NCBI RefSeq assembly: GCF_030813055.1
Contig: NZ_JAUSTW010000004.1
Span: 124,001-188,000, forward strand
Direction: 5' to 3'
Origin: Neobacillus ginsengisoli
GTDB taxonomy: Bacteria > Bacillota > Bacilli > Bacillales_B > DSM-18226
Length of the DNA: 64,000 bases
A model generated the notes under the pieces. That model ran no database searches and was not told the origin of the DNA. It worked only from the letters and a program-made list of their open reading frames with translations. Both the position numbers and the translations under genes were made by a program. Each line of letters starts with the position of its first letter. Positions within the stretch are counted from its first letter, which is position 1. Positions 18,026-28,031 of the stretch are shown here, one piece after another.

Positions 18026-19354
18026 TTATAAGGTTAAGGCAATCTCTTCTTTCTTTTTAAACTCCGGGAGCCATTCTCCATGTGCCTCGATTAAATCATC
18101 ACAAAGAGAAACAATTTCATCCAGCGACAATTCTGCAGCTGTATGCGGATCGAGCATTGCAGCCTGATAAATATATTCACGCTTACGGGTAATCGCTGCC
18201 TCAATCGTTAACAGCTGTGTATTGATATTGGTGCGGTTCAAGGCAGCAAGCTGCTCAGGAAGGTCTCCTACATAGGTTGGCGTAATGCCGGTTCGGTCTG
18301 CTATACAAGGAACCTCGACACATGCTTTTTCAGGTAAGTTACTGATCAGTCTGCCGGTATTCAGGACATTTCCGCCAAATATAAATGGGATATCGGTCTC
18401 AATCGCTTCAATAATTCGGGAACCGTATTCTTTTGAACGTATATGGTCTAATGCCTTATTATTGACTAATTCCTCCCGCATGGTTTCCCAATTCTTGATT
18501 TGCTGCTCACAGCGGCGCGGATATTCATCCAGCGGAATATTGTATTTCTCGATTAATTCAGGATATCTGGATTTGATAAAGTATGGATGATATTCAGCGT
18601 TATGTTCAGACGATTCCGTGACATAATAGCCAAACTTATCCATCAATTCAAATCTTACCATATCATGATGTTTCGTTTTTTGCTTTTCTCTTGCCCTTCT
18701 TTTAATCTCAGGATAGAGATCTTCACCATTTCTTTTTACTTCAAGCAGCCAAGCCATATGGTTGATGCCTGCAATCTTTTCTTGAATCCCTTCAGGATCC
18801 ATATCCAATGATTTAAATAATTCTTTTGTACAAACTTGTACGCTGTGGCAGAGACCAACGGTTTTTATCGGTGTAAAACGATTCATCACGCCTGTTAACA
18901 CGGCCATCGGGTTTGTATAGTTTAAGAACAGTGCGTCCGGGCAAACCTCTTCCATGTCCTTTGCAAAATCAACCATCACAGGAATCGTTCGCAGGTTTCG
19001 AAAGATCCCGCCGATTCCCACCGTATCGGCAATGGTCTGCCGTAAACCAAATTTCTTGGGAATTTCAAAATCAATTACCGTGCTTGGCTTATAACCGCCC
19101 ACTTGAATGGCATTAATGACGTATTTAGCATCCTTAAGGGCTTCCTTTCGATCTAAATAGGCATGGATTTTAATATTTTTATTCAAGCTTTCTTTCAAAT
19201 TGGTCAACATATTCTCGGAATCTTTTAATCTTTGTTCATCAATGTCATATAGTGCGAATTCAAAGCCTTCCAACGTTGGGACGAGCATACAATCCCCAAG
19301 GACATTTTTGGCGAATACCGTGCTGCCGGCACCTAAAAATGTTATTTTTGACAT
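18026..19354 (-). CDS. melA: Alpha-galactosidase, GH4 (MelA-like)
   Basis: NAD+- and Mn2+-dependent hydrolase of alpha-galactosides such as melibiose, cytoplasmic. 442 residues. N-terminal Rossmann motif ITFLGAGSTVFAKNVLGD, the GH4 segment LNYTNPMAVLT, the metal ligand cysteine in VGLCHSVQ and the histidine in GINHMAW. Last gene of the alpha-galactoside operon, 44 bases after GH36. Two unrelated alpha-galactosidases (GH4 and GH36) in one operon suggest a range of substrates. Confidence 0.93.
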   Translation of the reverse strand: MSKITFLGAGSTVFAKNVLGDCMLVPTLEGFEFALYDIDEQRLKDSENMLTNLKESLNKNIKIHAYLDRKEALKDAKYVINAIQVGGYKPSTVIDFEIPKKFGLRQTIADTVGIGGIFRNLRTIPVMVDFAKDMEEVCPDALFLNYTNPMAVLTGVMNRFTPIKTVGLCHSVQVCTKELFKSLDMDPEGIQEKIAGINHMAWLLEVKRNGEDLYPEIKRRAREKQKTKHHDMVRFELMDKFGYYVTESSEHNAEYHPYFIKSRYPELIEKYNIPLDEYPRRCEQQIKNWETMREELVNNKALDHIRSKEYGSRIIEAIETDIPFIFGGNVLNTGRLISNLPEKACVEVPCIADRTGITPTYVGDLPEQLAALNRTNINTQLLTIEAAITRKREYIYQAAMLDPHTAAELSLDEIVSLCDDLIEAHGEWLPEFKKKEEIALTL

Positions 19355-19398
19355 CTTACATCCTCCTCATACACTTTTTTTATCGTTTGAATTAGCAA

Positions 19399-21612
19399 CT
19401 ACGATAGGCTTTTTAGTTTAAATATCTGTGAAGTAAAGTCGCCCCATTGCAGTGATCCTGAAACAGCTTGATCCAGCTGAATCCCTGCATTCATTAACTC
19501 ATCACCGTAAAACGAGCACGCCATTCCTTCAATTTCGTATTTGTGCTCTTCATTTAGACCTTTTAACAGCAACCGTTTATAGCCTGCATTCGGTTTTCCT
19601 AAAACTTGATAGCGCCCGGCAATTGCTTCCTTTTGATCCTCCGAAACAACCATCCAGCTGGTTACATTCCCTTCATTTTCAAACGGGCTTTGTAGTCTGA
19701 AAAACGTACCCTTTTGCAAAAGCTTACGATTTTCTTTGTAAAACGCTATTTGTTTCAAAACTGACTCTTTTTCTTGCTCAGTCATTTTTGTCACATCAAG
19801 CTCATAGCCAAATGCACCAAAATAAGCGACATTTGCTCTTGTATCGATGCTGGTGATCCTACCAACTTGATGATTCGGTATGGCAGAGACATGAGCACCG
19901 ATTGAACTTAACGGATAAACAAATGTTGTTCCATACTGAATTTTTAATCGCTCGATTGCATCGGTATCATCACTCGTCCAAGCTTGCGGTGCATAATAAA
20001 GCATACCCGGGTCAAAGCGGCAGCCACCGCTCGCGCAGGATTCAAAAAGGATTTCAGGAAATTCGGTGGTCAGCCTTTCGTATAAGTCGTAGACACCTAG
20101 AATGTAACGATGTGCCACCTCACGCTGCCGGTCTACAGATAATTTAGCCGATCCGATTTCGGTCATATATCGGTTCATATCCCATTTCACATACGAAATC
20201 GGTGCATCACGAAGGATTTTTGCCATCAACCCGTGTATGTAATCCACGACGTCATTGCGCGAAAAATCTAGGACATATTGATTTCTACCGTGGGAGGACA
20301 TGCGATTCGGAACATGAATGATCCAATCAGGATGATTTTTGTATAGCTCGCTTACTTTTGAAACCATCTCCGGTTCAAACCATAGACCGAACTCTAAGCC
20401 TAACTCCTTGATTTTTTCCACAAGACCTGTAATTCCATTCGGTAGCTTGCGTTCGTCCACGAACCAATCACCGAGTGAGGTTGTATCATCATCACGCCGG
20501 CCAAACCAGCCATCATCTAAAACAAACAACTCTGCACCTAATTCTTTCGATGCGCTCGCCATTTCAAGAATCTTCTCTTCATTAAAATCAAAATACGTAC
20601 CTTCCCAGTTATTGATTAAAACCGGTCTCTCCCGATCGCGCCATTTCCCTCTCGCCAGTCTCGTCCGATAAAGCGTATGGTAGGTTTGGCTCATATCATT
20701 TAATCCTTTTTCGGAATAAACCATGACCACTTCCGGCGTTTGGAAAGTCTGGCCGTTTTCAAGCAACCAATTAAAATCAAACGGGTTGATTCCCATCGTG
20801 AGACGGGCAACATCATATTGGTCGACCTCCACCTGGGCGAGAAAATTGCCGCTATAAACCAGACTAAAACCATATACTTCCCCTTGATGTTCATTTGTAC
20901 CGGGGCGTTTTAATGCAATAAACGGATTTTGCTGTCCGCTTGCTCCTCTTGTACTGGAAATACTTTGAATTCCTGTCTCAAGCAATCTTGTTTTCACATG
21001 CCGTTCTCTTGCCCAAGAACCGGATAAATGAACCATTTCAAAATCAGAATCAACGAAGTCTACACACGCACTCATCGCTCTTGTAAGATTAAGCGGTTCG
21101 TTTCCACGGTTCATAAACTTTGCCGTGCGGGTGATGACATTTAACTGTTCATAAATGGTATATTGCAAAATAATTTCTGCATCAAGTAACTCATCGACTA
21201 ATGAAATTTCCACGGTGGCAGCTTCATGAGCCCGCTCAACGTAGGTGGCAGGAAGTCCTTCCAGCTTCGGCTTCCCTTTAAAAATGTGGTGGCCTTTATA
21301 GACAAAATTAGTGATACGGCTTCCATTTTCCTGCAGAATTTGAAAGGCCGGCTCCCGAAAATCTGTTGTCCCGTAAGCGGGGAATTCTTGTTTGGATGTA
21401 TCAAGTGAAAAAGTTAAATCACCTTCAAACACACAAGCGACGTTAGACTTCGCCTCAGATGTGTACAAGTGAGAAAAGGATTCTCTGTGCCGAAGCTTTT
21501 TCCCATAATATAAATGTCCAAGTTGATTGTTTTTTAAAATAGTAAAGATATAACTGGTGTTTTTTGACTGAAGATGAAATTCATTTGATTCCTTATTAAA
21601 AAAAATAGGCAT
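19399..21612 (-). CDS. Alpha-galactosidase, GH36
   Basis: About 737 residues, normal for GH36 family alpha-galactosidases of the AgaN/Aga type. Catalytic nucleophile Asp in KWDMNRY; acid/base Asp in AWTSDDTDAIERL; other family segments FVLDDGWFGRRDDD, LGLEFGLWFEPEMV and FESCASGGCRFD. No signal peptide, so cytoplasmic. I start at ATG 21612 because GAAGGAGT lies eight bases upstream; the earlier in-frame start lacks a site. It cleaves imported raffinose-family sugars together with the GH4 enzyme. Confidence 0.93.
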   Translation of the reverse strand: MPIFFNKESNEFHLQSKNTSYIFTILKNNQLGHLYYGKKLRHRESFSHLYTSEAKSNVACVFEGDLTFSLDTSKQEFPAYGTTDFREPAFQILQENGSRITNFVYKGHHIFKGKPKLEGLPATYVERAHEAATVEISLVDELLDAEIILQYTIYEQLNVITRTAKFMNRGNEPLNLTRAMSACVDFVDSDFEMVHLSGSWARERHVKTRLLETGIQSISSTRGASGQQNPFIALKRPGTNEHQGEVYGFSLVYSGNFLAQVEVDQYDVARLTMGINPFDFNWLLENGQTFQTPEVVMVYSEKGLNDMSQTYHTLYRTRLARGKWRDRERPVLINNWEGTYFDFNEEKILEMASASKELGAELFVLDDGWFGRRDDDTTSLGDWFVDERKLPNGITGLVEKIKELGLEFGLWFEPEMVSKVSELYKNHPDWIIHVPNRMSSHGRNQYVLDFSRNDVVDYIHGLMAKILRDAPISYVKWDMNRYMTEIGSAKLSVDRQREVAHRYILGVYDLYERLTTEFPEILFESCASGGCRFDPGMLYYAPQAWTSDDTDAIERLKIQYGTTFVYPLSSIGAHVSAIPNHQVGRITSIDTRANVAYFGAFGYELDVTKMTEQEKESVLKQIAFYKENRKLLQKGTFFRLQSPFENEGNVTSWMVVSEDQKEAIAGRYQVLGKPNAGYKRLLLKGLNEEHKYEIEGMACSFYGDELMNAGIQLDQAVSGSLQWGDFTSQIFKLKSLS

Positions 21613-21636
21613 TGGTGACGACTCCTTCAACGTTTA

Positions 21637-22467
21637 TTAACCTTTAACAGAACCTGAAGCTAGACCCTGAATGAAGTGCTTTTGTAAAAATAAGAAAAGG
21701 ATCACCATTGGTGCTACTGCCATAATGGCTGCAGAGGCAACCAGATTTAGGTTGTTTGCATTTTGGCCAAAGAATCCTGACAAGGCAACCGTAAGCGTTT
21801 TTACTTCATCTGCCTGGAGGAAGAAGATCGCAAATTGATAATCATTCCAGATAAAGACACAAGAAATAATGAGAATGGATGCTGTGATTGGTTTCAATAA
21901 TGGAAACACAATTCTAAAGAAGATTCCGATTGTACTGGCTCCGTCAATCTTTGCCGCTTCCTCCAGTTCCTTTGGAATCGTAGAACGAATAAAGCCTGTG
22001 TACAAGAAGATGGTTAACGGCATAAAGGCCGCCACATTATTGAAGATTGCAATCGCATGAGTATTCATCATCCCGATATTCACAACCAGTTTGTACAAAG
22101 GTACTAAAGCGGTTAACGGGGGAATCACCATAACGGCGATAAAAACCATATAAACAATCTTATTTAATTTTGTTTGCCGTCTGGCAAGCGGGTACGCTGC
22201 CATCGATCCAAGGAAAATTAGCAACAACGCCGAAAAAAACGTGATAATCGCCGTATTGATAAAGGCGTGACCTAAATTCGCCTGTTCCCATGCCTCTTTG
22301 AAATTTGCGAATGTAAAATAGTTTGGAAATACCCACTTGGAGCTGAAATCACCTCTTATTTTCAATGAAGTGGTAATTAAAATATAGAATGGTATTAAAT
22401 GAAATAATGCGATTATGACAGCGGTAATAGTTAATACCGTTTTCTTTCGTTTATTCATGTAATCCAT
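21637..22467 (-). CDS. Sugar ABC transporter permease (MalG/MsmG-like)
   Basis: 276 residues, six membrane segments. The cytoplasmic EAA loop is EEAAKIDGASTIGIFFRIVFPLL, the site for docking the ATPase. Its ATG overlaps the stop of the preceding permease gene (TAATG), showing translational coupling. With the MalF-type partner and the lipoprotein it forms an importer for alpha-galactosides. No ATPase gene is in the cluster, so a shared MsmX-type ATPase elsewhere is expected. Confidence 0.92.
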   Translation of the reverse strand: MDYMNKRKKTVLTITAVIIALFHLIPFYILITTSLKIRGDFSSKWVFPNYFTFANFKEAWEQANLGHAFINTAIITFFSALLLIFLGSMAAYPLARRQTKLNKIVYMVFIAVMVIPPLTALVPLYKLVVNIGMMNTHAIAIFNNVAAFMPLTIFLYTGFIRSTIPKELEEAAKIDGASTIGIFFRIVFPLLKPITASILIISCVFIWNDYQFAIFFLQADEVKTLTVALSGFFGQNANNLNLVASAAIMAVAPMVILFLFLQKHFIQGLASGSVKG

Positions 22468-23405
22468 TAGGCTTCGACCTCCTTGCGTTTAAAGAACAAT
22501 AATGCTCCAAGGCTGATGACTAAGATAATTACCGCCATTAAAATACCTTGAGTAGCGGCATAACCAGCATCCTGTCTATTAAAATATAAGTCATACATAT
22601 AAGTAGACATTGATTGAGAGGAATTACCCGGTCCCCCGCCTGTAAGTGCGATAATCACATCGAATAATTTCAAACCGCCGATAATATTCAGAACCATATT
22701 GATGGTAATCGAAGGCATTAATAATGGTAAGGTGATATTTTTAAACTGTTGAAGAGCTGAAGCACCGTCAATTTGTGCCGCTTCATAATAGTCTTTTGAA
22801 ATACTTTGCAGACCCGCCAGGTAAATAATCATGGCGATCCCGACAAATTGATACGTATTAACAAAAACGATCAGCCATTTATTCATGGTTGGATCCCCTA
22901 AAGCGTTTACTTTATGTAAACCTAAAAACAGCAATACATCATTTAATGCGCCGCCTTGAAAGGCAAAGAAGAAATACCAGATGTAACCCATGATTAATGG
23001 ACTGATGATAACCGGCAGATAGACAATCGTCCGTGTAATGGCCCGCATTTTAATACTCTGATTCAGTAATAGCGCATAAAGCAACCCGACAATATTTTGA
23101 AAAAGTGTACTTCCGATTCCGTAAAGCAGGGTATTCCTTACGACAAGCCATGTGTCCGGGTCTTTTAGTAATCTCGTATATTGTTTAAGTCCGACATAAT
23201 CAAAGGTTTGTGAAAAACCGTCCCAGTTTGTAAAAGAAATTTTTAACCCATTAAGGAATGGGTATAAAATGAAAAAACAGACAGCAGCGAGGGCCGGAAG
23301 ATACATCCACCATAGAGATGACTCTTGCCATTTCCCAAGTTTACTTCTTTTTCCCTTCGTTTTTACGAGTGTATTTTTTGCAGTTTCGGCTCCAATCATC
23401 TGCAT
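22467..23405 (-). CDS. Sugar ABC transporter permease (MalF/MsmF-like)
   Basis: 312 residues; a basic N-terminal stretch and then six membrane segments. EAA loop [22 protein letters not shown]. Start ATG 23405 after GGGAGTT. Lies between the solute-binding lipoprotein and the MalG-type permease in the alpha-galactoside operon. Confidence 0.92.
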   Translation of the reverse strand: MQMIGAETAKNTLVKTKGKRSKLGKWQESSLWWMYLPALAAVCFFILYPFLNGLKISFTNWDGFSQTFDYVGLKQYTRLLKDPDTWLVVRNTLLYGIGSTLFQNIVGLLYALLLNQSIKMRAITRTIVYLPVIISPLIMGYIWYFFFAFQGGALNDVLLFLGLHKVNALGDPTMNKWLIVFVNTYQFVGIAMIIYLAGLQSISKDYYEAAQIDGASALQQFKNITLPLLMPSITINMVLNIIGGLKLFDVIIALTGGGPGNSSQSMSTYMYDLYFNRQDAGYAATQGILMAVIILVISLGALLFFKRKEVEA

Positions 23406-23492
23406 TCAACTCCCTAATATCATCTATTAGCGTTAAGAGAATACGGGGCAGCCAAGTTACCTGCCCCAATTATCGGTTGCATTTTTACTAAA

Positions 23493-24758
23493 TTATTTCT
23501 GATTACTTAAACGTTTGAATTCTGCGCCTACTTTTTTCGATACTTGATCCGGAGTCATTGAACCTGATAACAATTCTTGTCCGGTTGACCCTAGCACATC
23601 CCACATGCCGCTTGGCAAATAGAGACGGTCAAAATACGGCTGGACTTTCGAATCCTTAAATTTTTCATAATCCTTAGAATAGTAGTTTTTCGCATCCGTG
23701 TTGGTTAACCCTGAAGGTAAAGATGTTCCTTCGGCAATTTCTTTGACCATATCCGGCTGTGAAATAAACTCAATAAACTTTTCGGCTTCTTTCTTATGCT
23801 TGGAATCCTTCCACACAGCAAGGGTATGGCGCTCTCCGCCGATCCAAACCGGTTTGTCACCTTTTTGGATCACCGGCATTGGGATGATCCCGAGATGAAC
23901 ATTTGGATTTAATTGTTCAACAGATGGGCCGAGCATACCGCCGCCGATAATGAAACCGATTTTATTTTGAGCCATTAAATCGGTCATTTGCGGAACTTGG
24001 GCTGTTAATACATCTTCATTTAACAAGCCCTTGTCTTTCATTTCCTTAAGCTTTTCAGGTAAAAACGTATAATTTGACCAATCGAATGTTCCATCCAATA
24101 GTTGTTTTTCGTAATTTTGTTTTGGATCTGTGACTAATAAAGGTGTTAAAAATTGGTCAAAATATTGGCCGAATGAAGATTTATCCGAACCGGCAAACCA
24201 TAACGGTGTCACTTCTCCTTTGCTTTTCTTTTTAATCGTTTCCAGTGCTGTCATAAATTCTTCAAAGGTTGTCGGCGGCTCGATATCGTATTTCTTCAAT
24301 AGTGTTGCATTGTATGTAATCCCGTCTTTAGCCTGATTTAAAGGATATGCATATACCTTCCCTTTATCGTCTTTAAGGATCGGATCCATAGCAGGATCAA
24401 GATTTTTAACCCAATCCATTTTACTTAAGTCTTCCACATAGGCTCCGTACCGTTTTTTCGCCCATCCATGGGTATCAAATAAATCCGGCATATCATTTGC
24501 GGCCATTTTGACACGTAGCATTCCTTCATATTTATCAGCGGGATAATTATATTTAATATCAATCGTTGGATTTTTCTTTTCGAATTTTTGGATCACATCT
24601 GTCAGAGTTTTCTGATCAGCTTCATTGGTTACTGTTGAAAAAAGTATAAGTGTTACTTTGCCCCCGGCACCATTGGTTGATGCCGCATTGCTTCCGCACC
24701 CCGTTGCAATGGTCGTTAAAGCAGCCGTAATGACTAAAGTTTTGAATAACTTCTTCAT
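23493..24758 (-). CDS. Sugar-binding lipoprotein of the alpha-galactoside ABC transporter
   Basis: 421 residues. A signal peptide ends in a lipobox (TTIATGC, lipidated Cys 21), followed by a type-1 extracellular solute-binding domain. The family profile (DQKTLTDVIQKFEKKNP, GVPY-like region, IGGGMLGPSVEQLN) is that of oligosaccharide binders such as MsmE. First gene of the five-gene operon: binding protein, two permeases, GH36, GH4. Confidence 0.92.
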   Translation of the reverse strand: MKKLFKTLVITAALTTIATGCGSNAASTNGAGGKVTLILFSTVTNEADQKTLTDVIQKFEKKNPTIDIKYNYPADKYEGMLRVKMAANDMPDLFDTHGWAKKRYGAYVEDLSKMDWVKNLDPAMDPILKDDKGKVYAYPLNQAKDGITYNATLLKKYDIEPPTTFEEFMTALETIKKKSKGEVTPLWFAGSDKSSFGQYFDQFLTPLLVTDPKQNYEKQLLDGTFDWSNYTFLPEKLKEMKDKGLLNEDVLTAQVPQMTDLMAQNKIGFIIGGGMLGPSVEQLNPNVHLGIIPMPVIQKGDKPVWIGGERHTLAVWKDSKHKKEAEKFIEFISQPDMVKEIAEGTSLPSGLTNTDAKNYYSKDYEKFKDSKVQPYFDRLYLPSGMWDVLGSTGQELLSGSMTPDQVSKKVGAEFKRLSNQK

Positions 24759-24847
24759 AAAATATCCCCCTCAATTTCCAGTAGTAGTTGATCGATAAAC
24801 TAACAAAAACAAATTTAATAGATAAGGAAGTTTAAAGACATTTCTTA

Positions 24848-24875
24848 TTGACACAAGGAGGAGGTGCTATATAAT
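24848..24875 (+). promoter_or_regulatory. Strong sigmaA-like promoter pointing away from the operon
   Basis: TTGACA (24848-24853), 16-base spacer, TATAAT (24870-24875): both hexamers are exact consensus. It is on the plus strand, while the flanking genes are all on minus, so a transcript would run from the operon leader towards the 3' end of the LacI gene. Confidence 0.5.
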
Positions 24876-24952
24876 TTATAGGTACTCCTTCTTATTTGGG
24901 GAGTCAGGGGTTTATTCGTCCTATGTAAAAGTGATTAGCCGTCACATCTCTT

Positions 24953-24974
24953 TACCTATAAAACAATATAGGTA
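24953..24974. promoter_or_regulatory. Inverted repeat in the alpha-galactoside operon leader
   Basis: TACCTATA, six-base loop, TATAGGTA. The same octamer TATAGGTA recurs at 24877-24884. It could be an operator of the LacI-family regulator or an RNA hairpin. The rest of the 336-base space 24759-25094 holds the plus-strand promoter, a long imperfect dyad around 24855-24890 and a terminator-like hairpin. Confidence 0.35.
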
Positions 24975-25009
24975 GATTACAAGGCGAATAGGCCTTCCCT
25001 ATCATCCTC

Positions 25010-25032
25010 TCTAAAAAATCGGAAACGATTTT
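25010..25032 (-). terminator. Weak terminator after the LacI-family gene
   Basis: On the minus strand AAAATCG, loop TTTC, CGATTTT followed by two more T. A/T-rich, seven-base stem, 60 bases past the regulator stop. Confidence 0.5.
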
Positions 25033-25094
25033 GATGCAACCTGGTTATGTTTTATCCGTGAATCACCTCCTTCAAGTTTTGAAAATGCCGTTAT

Positions 25095-26117
25095 TCAACA
25101 GCCGCTGCTTTGTCTCACGACCAATTTAGTAGGAACGGTTACTTTTATGGGCAGCTTCCTTCCGTTAATCCGTTCGACCAATAGTTTAACCCCGGCATGG
25201 CCCATCTCTTTTGTATACACTCTTATCGTAGTTAAAGGTGTACTAGCAAACTTTGCCATCTCAATATCATCAAAACCTACTATCGCTACATCATTTGGGA
25301 CGGTAAGCTTCGCTTCCTGCAGAGCTCTTAATGCCCCGATTGCCATTGGATCACTTGCGATAAAGAAAGCTTCCGGTAAATCATTTTCTTGAAGCGCTTT
25401 CTTCATCAATTCATACCCTTGAGTCATCGTATATTCGCCAATAAATGTGTAATTTGGGTTGAATAATCCCTCTTTTTCCATTATCCGTTCAAAGGTGGTA
25501 AGGCGCTCATCCTCAATGACCATTTTTTGATTATTTAAATGTTCCCGTTCAATTCCGCCGATGTATCCAATCCGTTTGTAACCCTTTTCCAGCAAATGAC
25601 CCACTACTTTTTCTGTCGATTTCACAAAATCAATGACTACCGAGTCGTAAAGATCGTCATTTGGAGAATGGTTAATATAAACAACATTTTCAACGTGACC
25701 ACTCACCGTTTTTAGTGCCTTTTCACTAATTCTTCCAATTACGATTAACCCCTCTAAATCTCGAACCAGTTGATTTTGACCGGTATCATGCAGCCTAAAC
25801 ATACCAGTTGATGTAATCCCTTGATTCAGTAATTCTTCCTCGACTCCTTGACGAATAGACAGGAAGTAGGGGTCGCTCAACTCTTCCTCTACGGTCTGAC
25901 AAAGTAAAATCCCCACACCCGGTATAGCTTTGCTTGATTCGAACTGTTGTTCAACCCGGCGCTCCAGAATCGTCTTATAACCTAATTCCTTTGCAGCTTG
26001 GAAGATTCGATCACGGGTTTCTTCTAATACCGATATTGTCTGGTCATTATTTAAAACTCTTGAAACGGTAGCCGGTGATACTTTAGTCAATGCTGCTATA
26101 TCCTTGATTGTTGCCAT
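25095..26117 (-). CDS. LacI-family repressor of the alpha-galactoside operon
   Basis: 340 residues. N-terminal HTH ATIKDIAALTKVSPATVSRV followed by the hinge helix, then a periplasmic-binding-protein-like effector domain (YIGGIEREH, FIASDPMAIGALRAL, VAIVGFDDIEMAKFASTPLTT). I start at ATG 26117, eight bases after GGTGAGG; a TTG two codons earlier is too close to that site. Placed just upstream of, and on the same strand as, the alpha-galactoside genes, so it is probably their regulator (MsmR-like). A cre-like site is in its own promoter. Confidence 0.9.
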   Translation of the reverse strand: MATIKDIAALTKVSPATVSRVLNNDQTISVLEETRDRIFQAAKELGYKTILERRVEQQFESSKAIPGVGILLCQTVEEELSDPYFLSIRQGVEEELLNQGITSTGMFRLHDTGQNQLVRDLEGLIVIGRISEKALKTVSGHVENVVYINHSPNDDLYDSVVIDFVKSTEKVVGHLLEKGYKRIGYIGGIEREHLNNQKMVIEDERLTTFERIMEKEGLFNPNYTFIGEYTMTQGYELMKKALQENDLPEAFFIASDPMAIGALRALQEAKLTVPNDVAIVGFDDIEMAKFASTPLTTIRVYTKEMGHAGVKLLVERINGRKLPIKVTVPTKLVVRQSSGC

Positions 26118-26205
26118 CTTCAATACCTCACCACTAATTTATTTACTTACTTCTTTTATTTATTTACTAAAATATTTACTTGCTTAAACGTATCTTAACA
26201 GGTTT

Positions 26206-26219
26206 TGAAAGTGTTTTCA
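26206..26219. promoter_or_regulatory. cre-like site upstream of the LacI-family gene
   Basis: TGAAAGTGTTTTCA differs from the optimal CcpA site TGAAAGCGTTTTCA at one position. It is about 90 bases upstream of the regulator start. The rest of 26124-26585 holds a terminator-like hairpin (26313-26335) and otherwise nothing that I recognise. Confidence 0.5.
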
Positions 26220-26304
26220 ACAATATATTTGATTTTTCTAAAAATTTTAGTAAAAATATTACCTTTTATAATCCAATAATATTCTTCCAAACCAATCTAA
26301 CTGC

Positions 26305-26335
26305 CAATAGAAAACCGCCCGGTTAAGAGGCGGTT
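26305..26335 (-). terminator. Terminator-like hairpin downstream of the 91-residue gene
   Basis: Minus strand: AACCGCC, nine-base loop, GGCGGTT then TTCTATT. It lies 250 bases past the stop of the 91-residue gene. Confidence 0.45.
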
Positions 26336-26585
26336 GATCTTACATAACATAGAGGTGCACCCCAAAGCGGCACACTTTTTGAGTACCAAAATCTAACGGA
26401 ATAGTCAAACGGAGCTTACAATCCGATTATCTTCTAAAGAATTTTCCAAAAATCTAATGAGCAGTTATTGAAAGATTTGTTTAAAGGGAATTTTATTCGA
26501 AAAAGGAGGAATCAATCTTTATTCTTAAAATCAGTGAAGGACATTGTAGGTTAAAAAATTTTTTCAAGCAACAGTAAACATACAA

Positions 26586-26861
26586 TTAAACAACGATCTC
26601 TTTAATTGATTTAATAATCGCCGTCCGGAATACCCAGATGATATCTGACAAAATATCAATATCAACCATAATTTCTTTAAGGTCCCAATAAAGTTCATTT
26701 TTTCGATGGTAAAAATAGTTTCCATTTTGAGACTTCATAATCGTAAGTGTCCCTTTCGGATTTTCGGTTTCTAAAGTGAGATAAAATTTTTCACCATTCC
26801 AATAAGCGAATGTTTCAAAGTTTGTAAGAAAATCTGATACTTCCAATCTGCTCTTAATCAT
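26586..26861 (-). CDS. Hypothetical 91-residue protein
   Basis: I do not recognise a family. A real gene is likely because ATG 26861 has a perfect GGAGG six bases upstream after a run of A. The product has alternating strands with aromatic residues (FAYWNGEKFYLTLETEN, GNYFYHRKNELYWDL) and a C-terminal helical part. No signal peptide or membrane segment. It stands alone between the LacI regulator and a 2-hydroxyacid dehydrogenase. Confidence 0.7.
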   Translation of the reverse strand: MIKSRLEVSDFLTNFETFAYWNGEKFYLTLETENPKGTLTIMKSQNGNYFYHRKNELYWDLKEIMVDIDILSDIIWVFRTAIIKSIKEIVV

Positions 26862-27039
26862 TGTATTCCTCCTTTTTTTAGTGAGTGTATAAAGTGTATG
26901 ATAAGAGATTCTAAATCATTACCTAATATCGAAATAATATTGGTTTAATTATAGGAAGAAGACGATTTCAATTCAATCTTGTTGTTAGTAAAACTAACTT
27001 GGTTTCGAAATAAACGCTGAGCTTTGATTTAACCTCTTA

Positions 27040-27077
27040 GAAAACCAAAATGAGTACCCATTCAATGACTGAGTACT
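27040..27077 (-). terminator. Terminator after the 2-hydroxyacid dehydrogenase
   Basis: Minus strand: AGTACTCA, nine-base loop, TGGGTACT (one G-T pair), then CATTTTGGTTTTC. Twenty bases past the stop. Confidence 0.5.
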
Positions 27078-27098
27078 CTTTCTGTTTGATTCATTAAT

Positions 27099-28031
27099 TT
27101 AATAGCCTTTATTCACATCCACCTTATTAGGAAGCGGTTTATTTTCTTCAATATTTTTCAGTGTTTCAAGAAAACACGCAACACCCTCATCCGGTGTGGT
27201 CACAGCTGAAATATGGGGGGTGATATGGACATTGGGATGTTCCCAAAATGGGTGCTCCTCCGGAAGCGGTTCTTGTGAAAATACATCAAGTACAGCAAAT
27301 CTTACATGGTTATCACTTAATGCCCGCAGTAATGCTTCTTCATTAAGTGAGGCCCCTCTCCCTACATTGAAAAATCCTGCGCTTGATAAATGTCGAAAGA
27401 TACTCCCATCAAATAAATCAGCTGTTTGTTCCGTTAACGGTAAAGTATTGATGATATAATTCATTCCACTTAATCGTGAAAAATGCAAATCAACTGTCAT
27501 GACTTCTTTAAAAAATTCTTTTTCTTTCCCGCTTAAGGATACCCCGTAAACATCTACTCCCAATCCGGTGAGAATCTTAGCCGTTGTTTGGCCAATTTCA
27601 CCTGTTCCATAGATCATGACCTTTTGTTCATTTAATAATTTAGGGGTATTGGGCCGCCATGTTTTTTGGTGTTTTAATTCTTGAAATTGCTCATGAAATT
27701 GTAAGTCTTTAAGGATGTAACTCAAACAATACTCTGCAATTCTTTGACCAAAAGAACAAATAGTCCTTGTCAGTAAAATATCCTCATTCCAGTCCTTCTT
27801 AAATAAAAACCTGTCAACTCCCGCACCCAGTGAGTGAACCCATTTTACATGACTGTAGTCATAAGTTGATTTTATATTAAAAGAAACGAAAGCATCGGCC
27901 CATCCTAAATCCTCCTGAGTCATCTCCTCTCCAGACATAAAGCGAAAATTTTTATGTAATTCTTCCTTCCCAATTAACGTTTTGAGTTCTAGATAGATGG
28001 GGCTGGCAACCAGAATATTATTTATTATCAT
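27099..28031 (-). CDS. D-isomer-specific 2-hydroxyacid dehydrogenase
   Basis: 310 residues of the NAD(P)-dependent D-2-hydroxyacid dehydrogenase family. Visible: nucleotide-binding loop MIYGTGEIGQTTAKIL, catalytic Arg in FFNVGRGASLNEEAL, Glu in LDVFSQEPLPEEHPFW and His in ITPHISA. The short N-terminal domain resembles GhrA-type glyoxylate/hydroxypyruvate reductases. Start ATG 28031 after GGTGAG. Divergent from the riboswitch-controlled dapA and apparently monocistronic. Substrate unknown. Confidence 0.88.
   Translation of the reverse strand: MIINNILVASPIYLELKTLIGKEELHKNFRFMSGEEMTQEDLGWADAFVSFNIKSTYDYSHVKWVHSLGAGVDRFLFKKDWNEDILLTRTICSFGQRIAEYCLSYILKDLQFHEQFQELKHQKTWRPNTPKLLNEQKVMIYGTGEIGQTTAKILTGLGVDVYGVSLSGKEKEFFKEVMTVDLHFSRLSGMNYIINTLPLTEQTADLFDGSIFRHLSSAGFFNVGRGASLNEEALLRALSDNHVRFAVLDVFSQEPLPEEHPFWEHPNVHITPHISAVTTPDEGVACFLETLKNIEENKPLPNKVDVNKGY

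Noticed and set aside
26348..26420. Possible insertion-sequence end (GTGCACCCCAAAGCGGCAC and following bases)
   Set aside because: It vaguely resembles an IS3-type end, but no transposase remnant, partner end or target duplication is visible.
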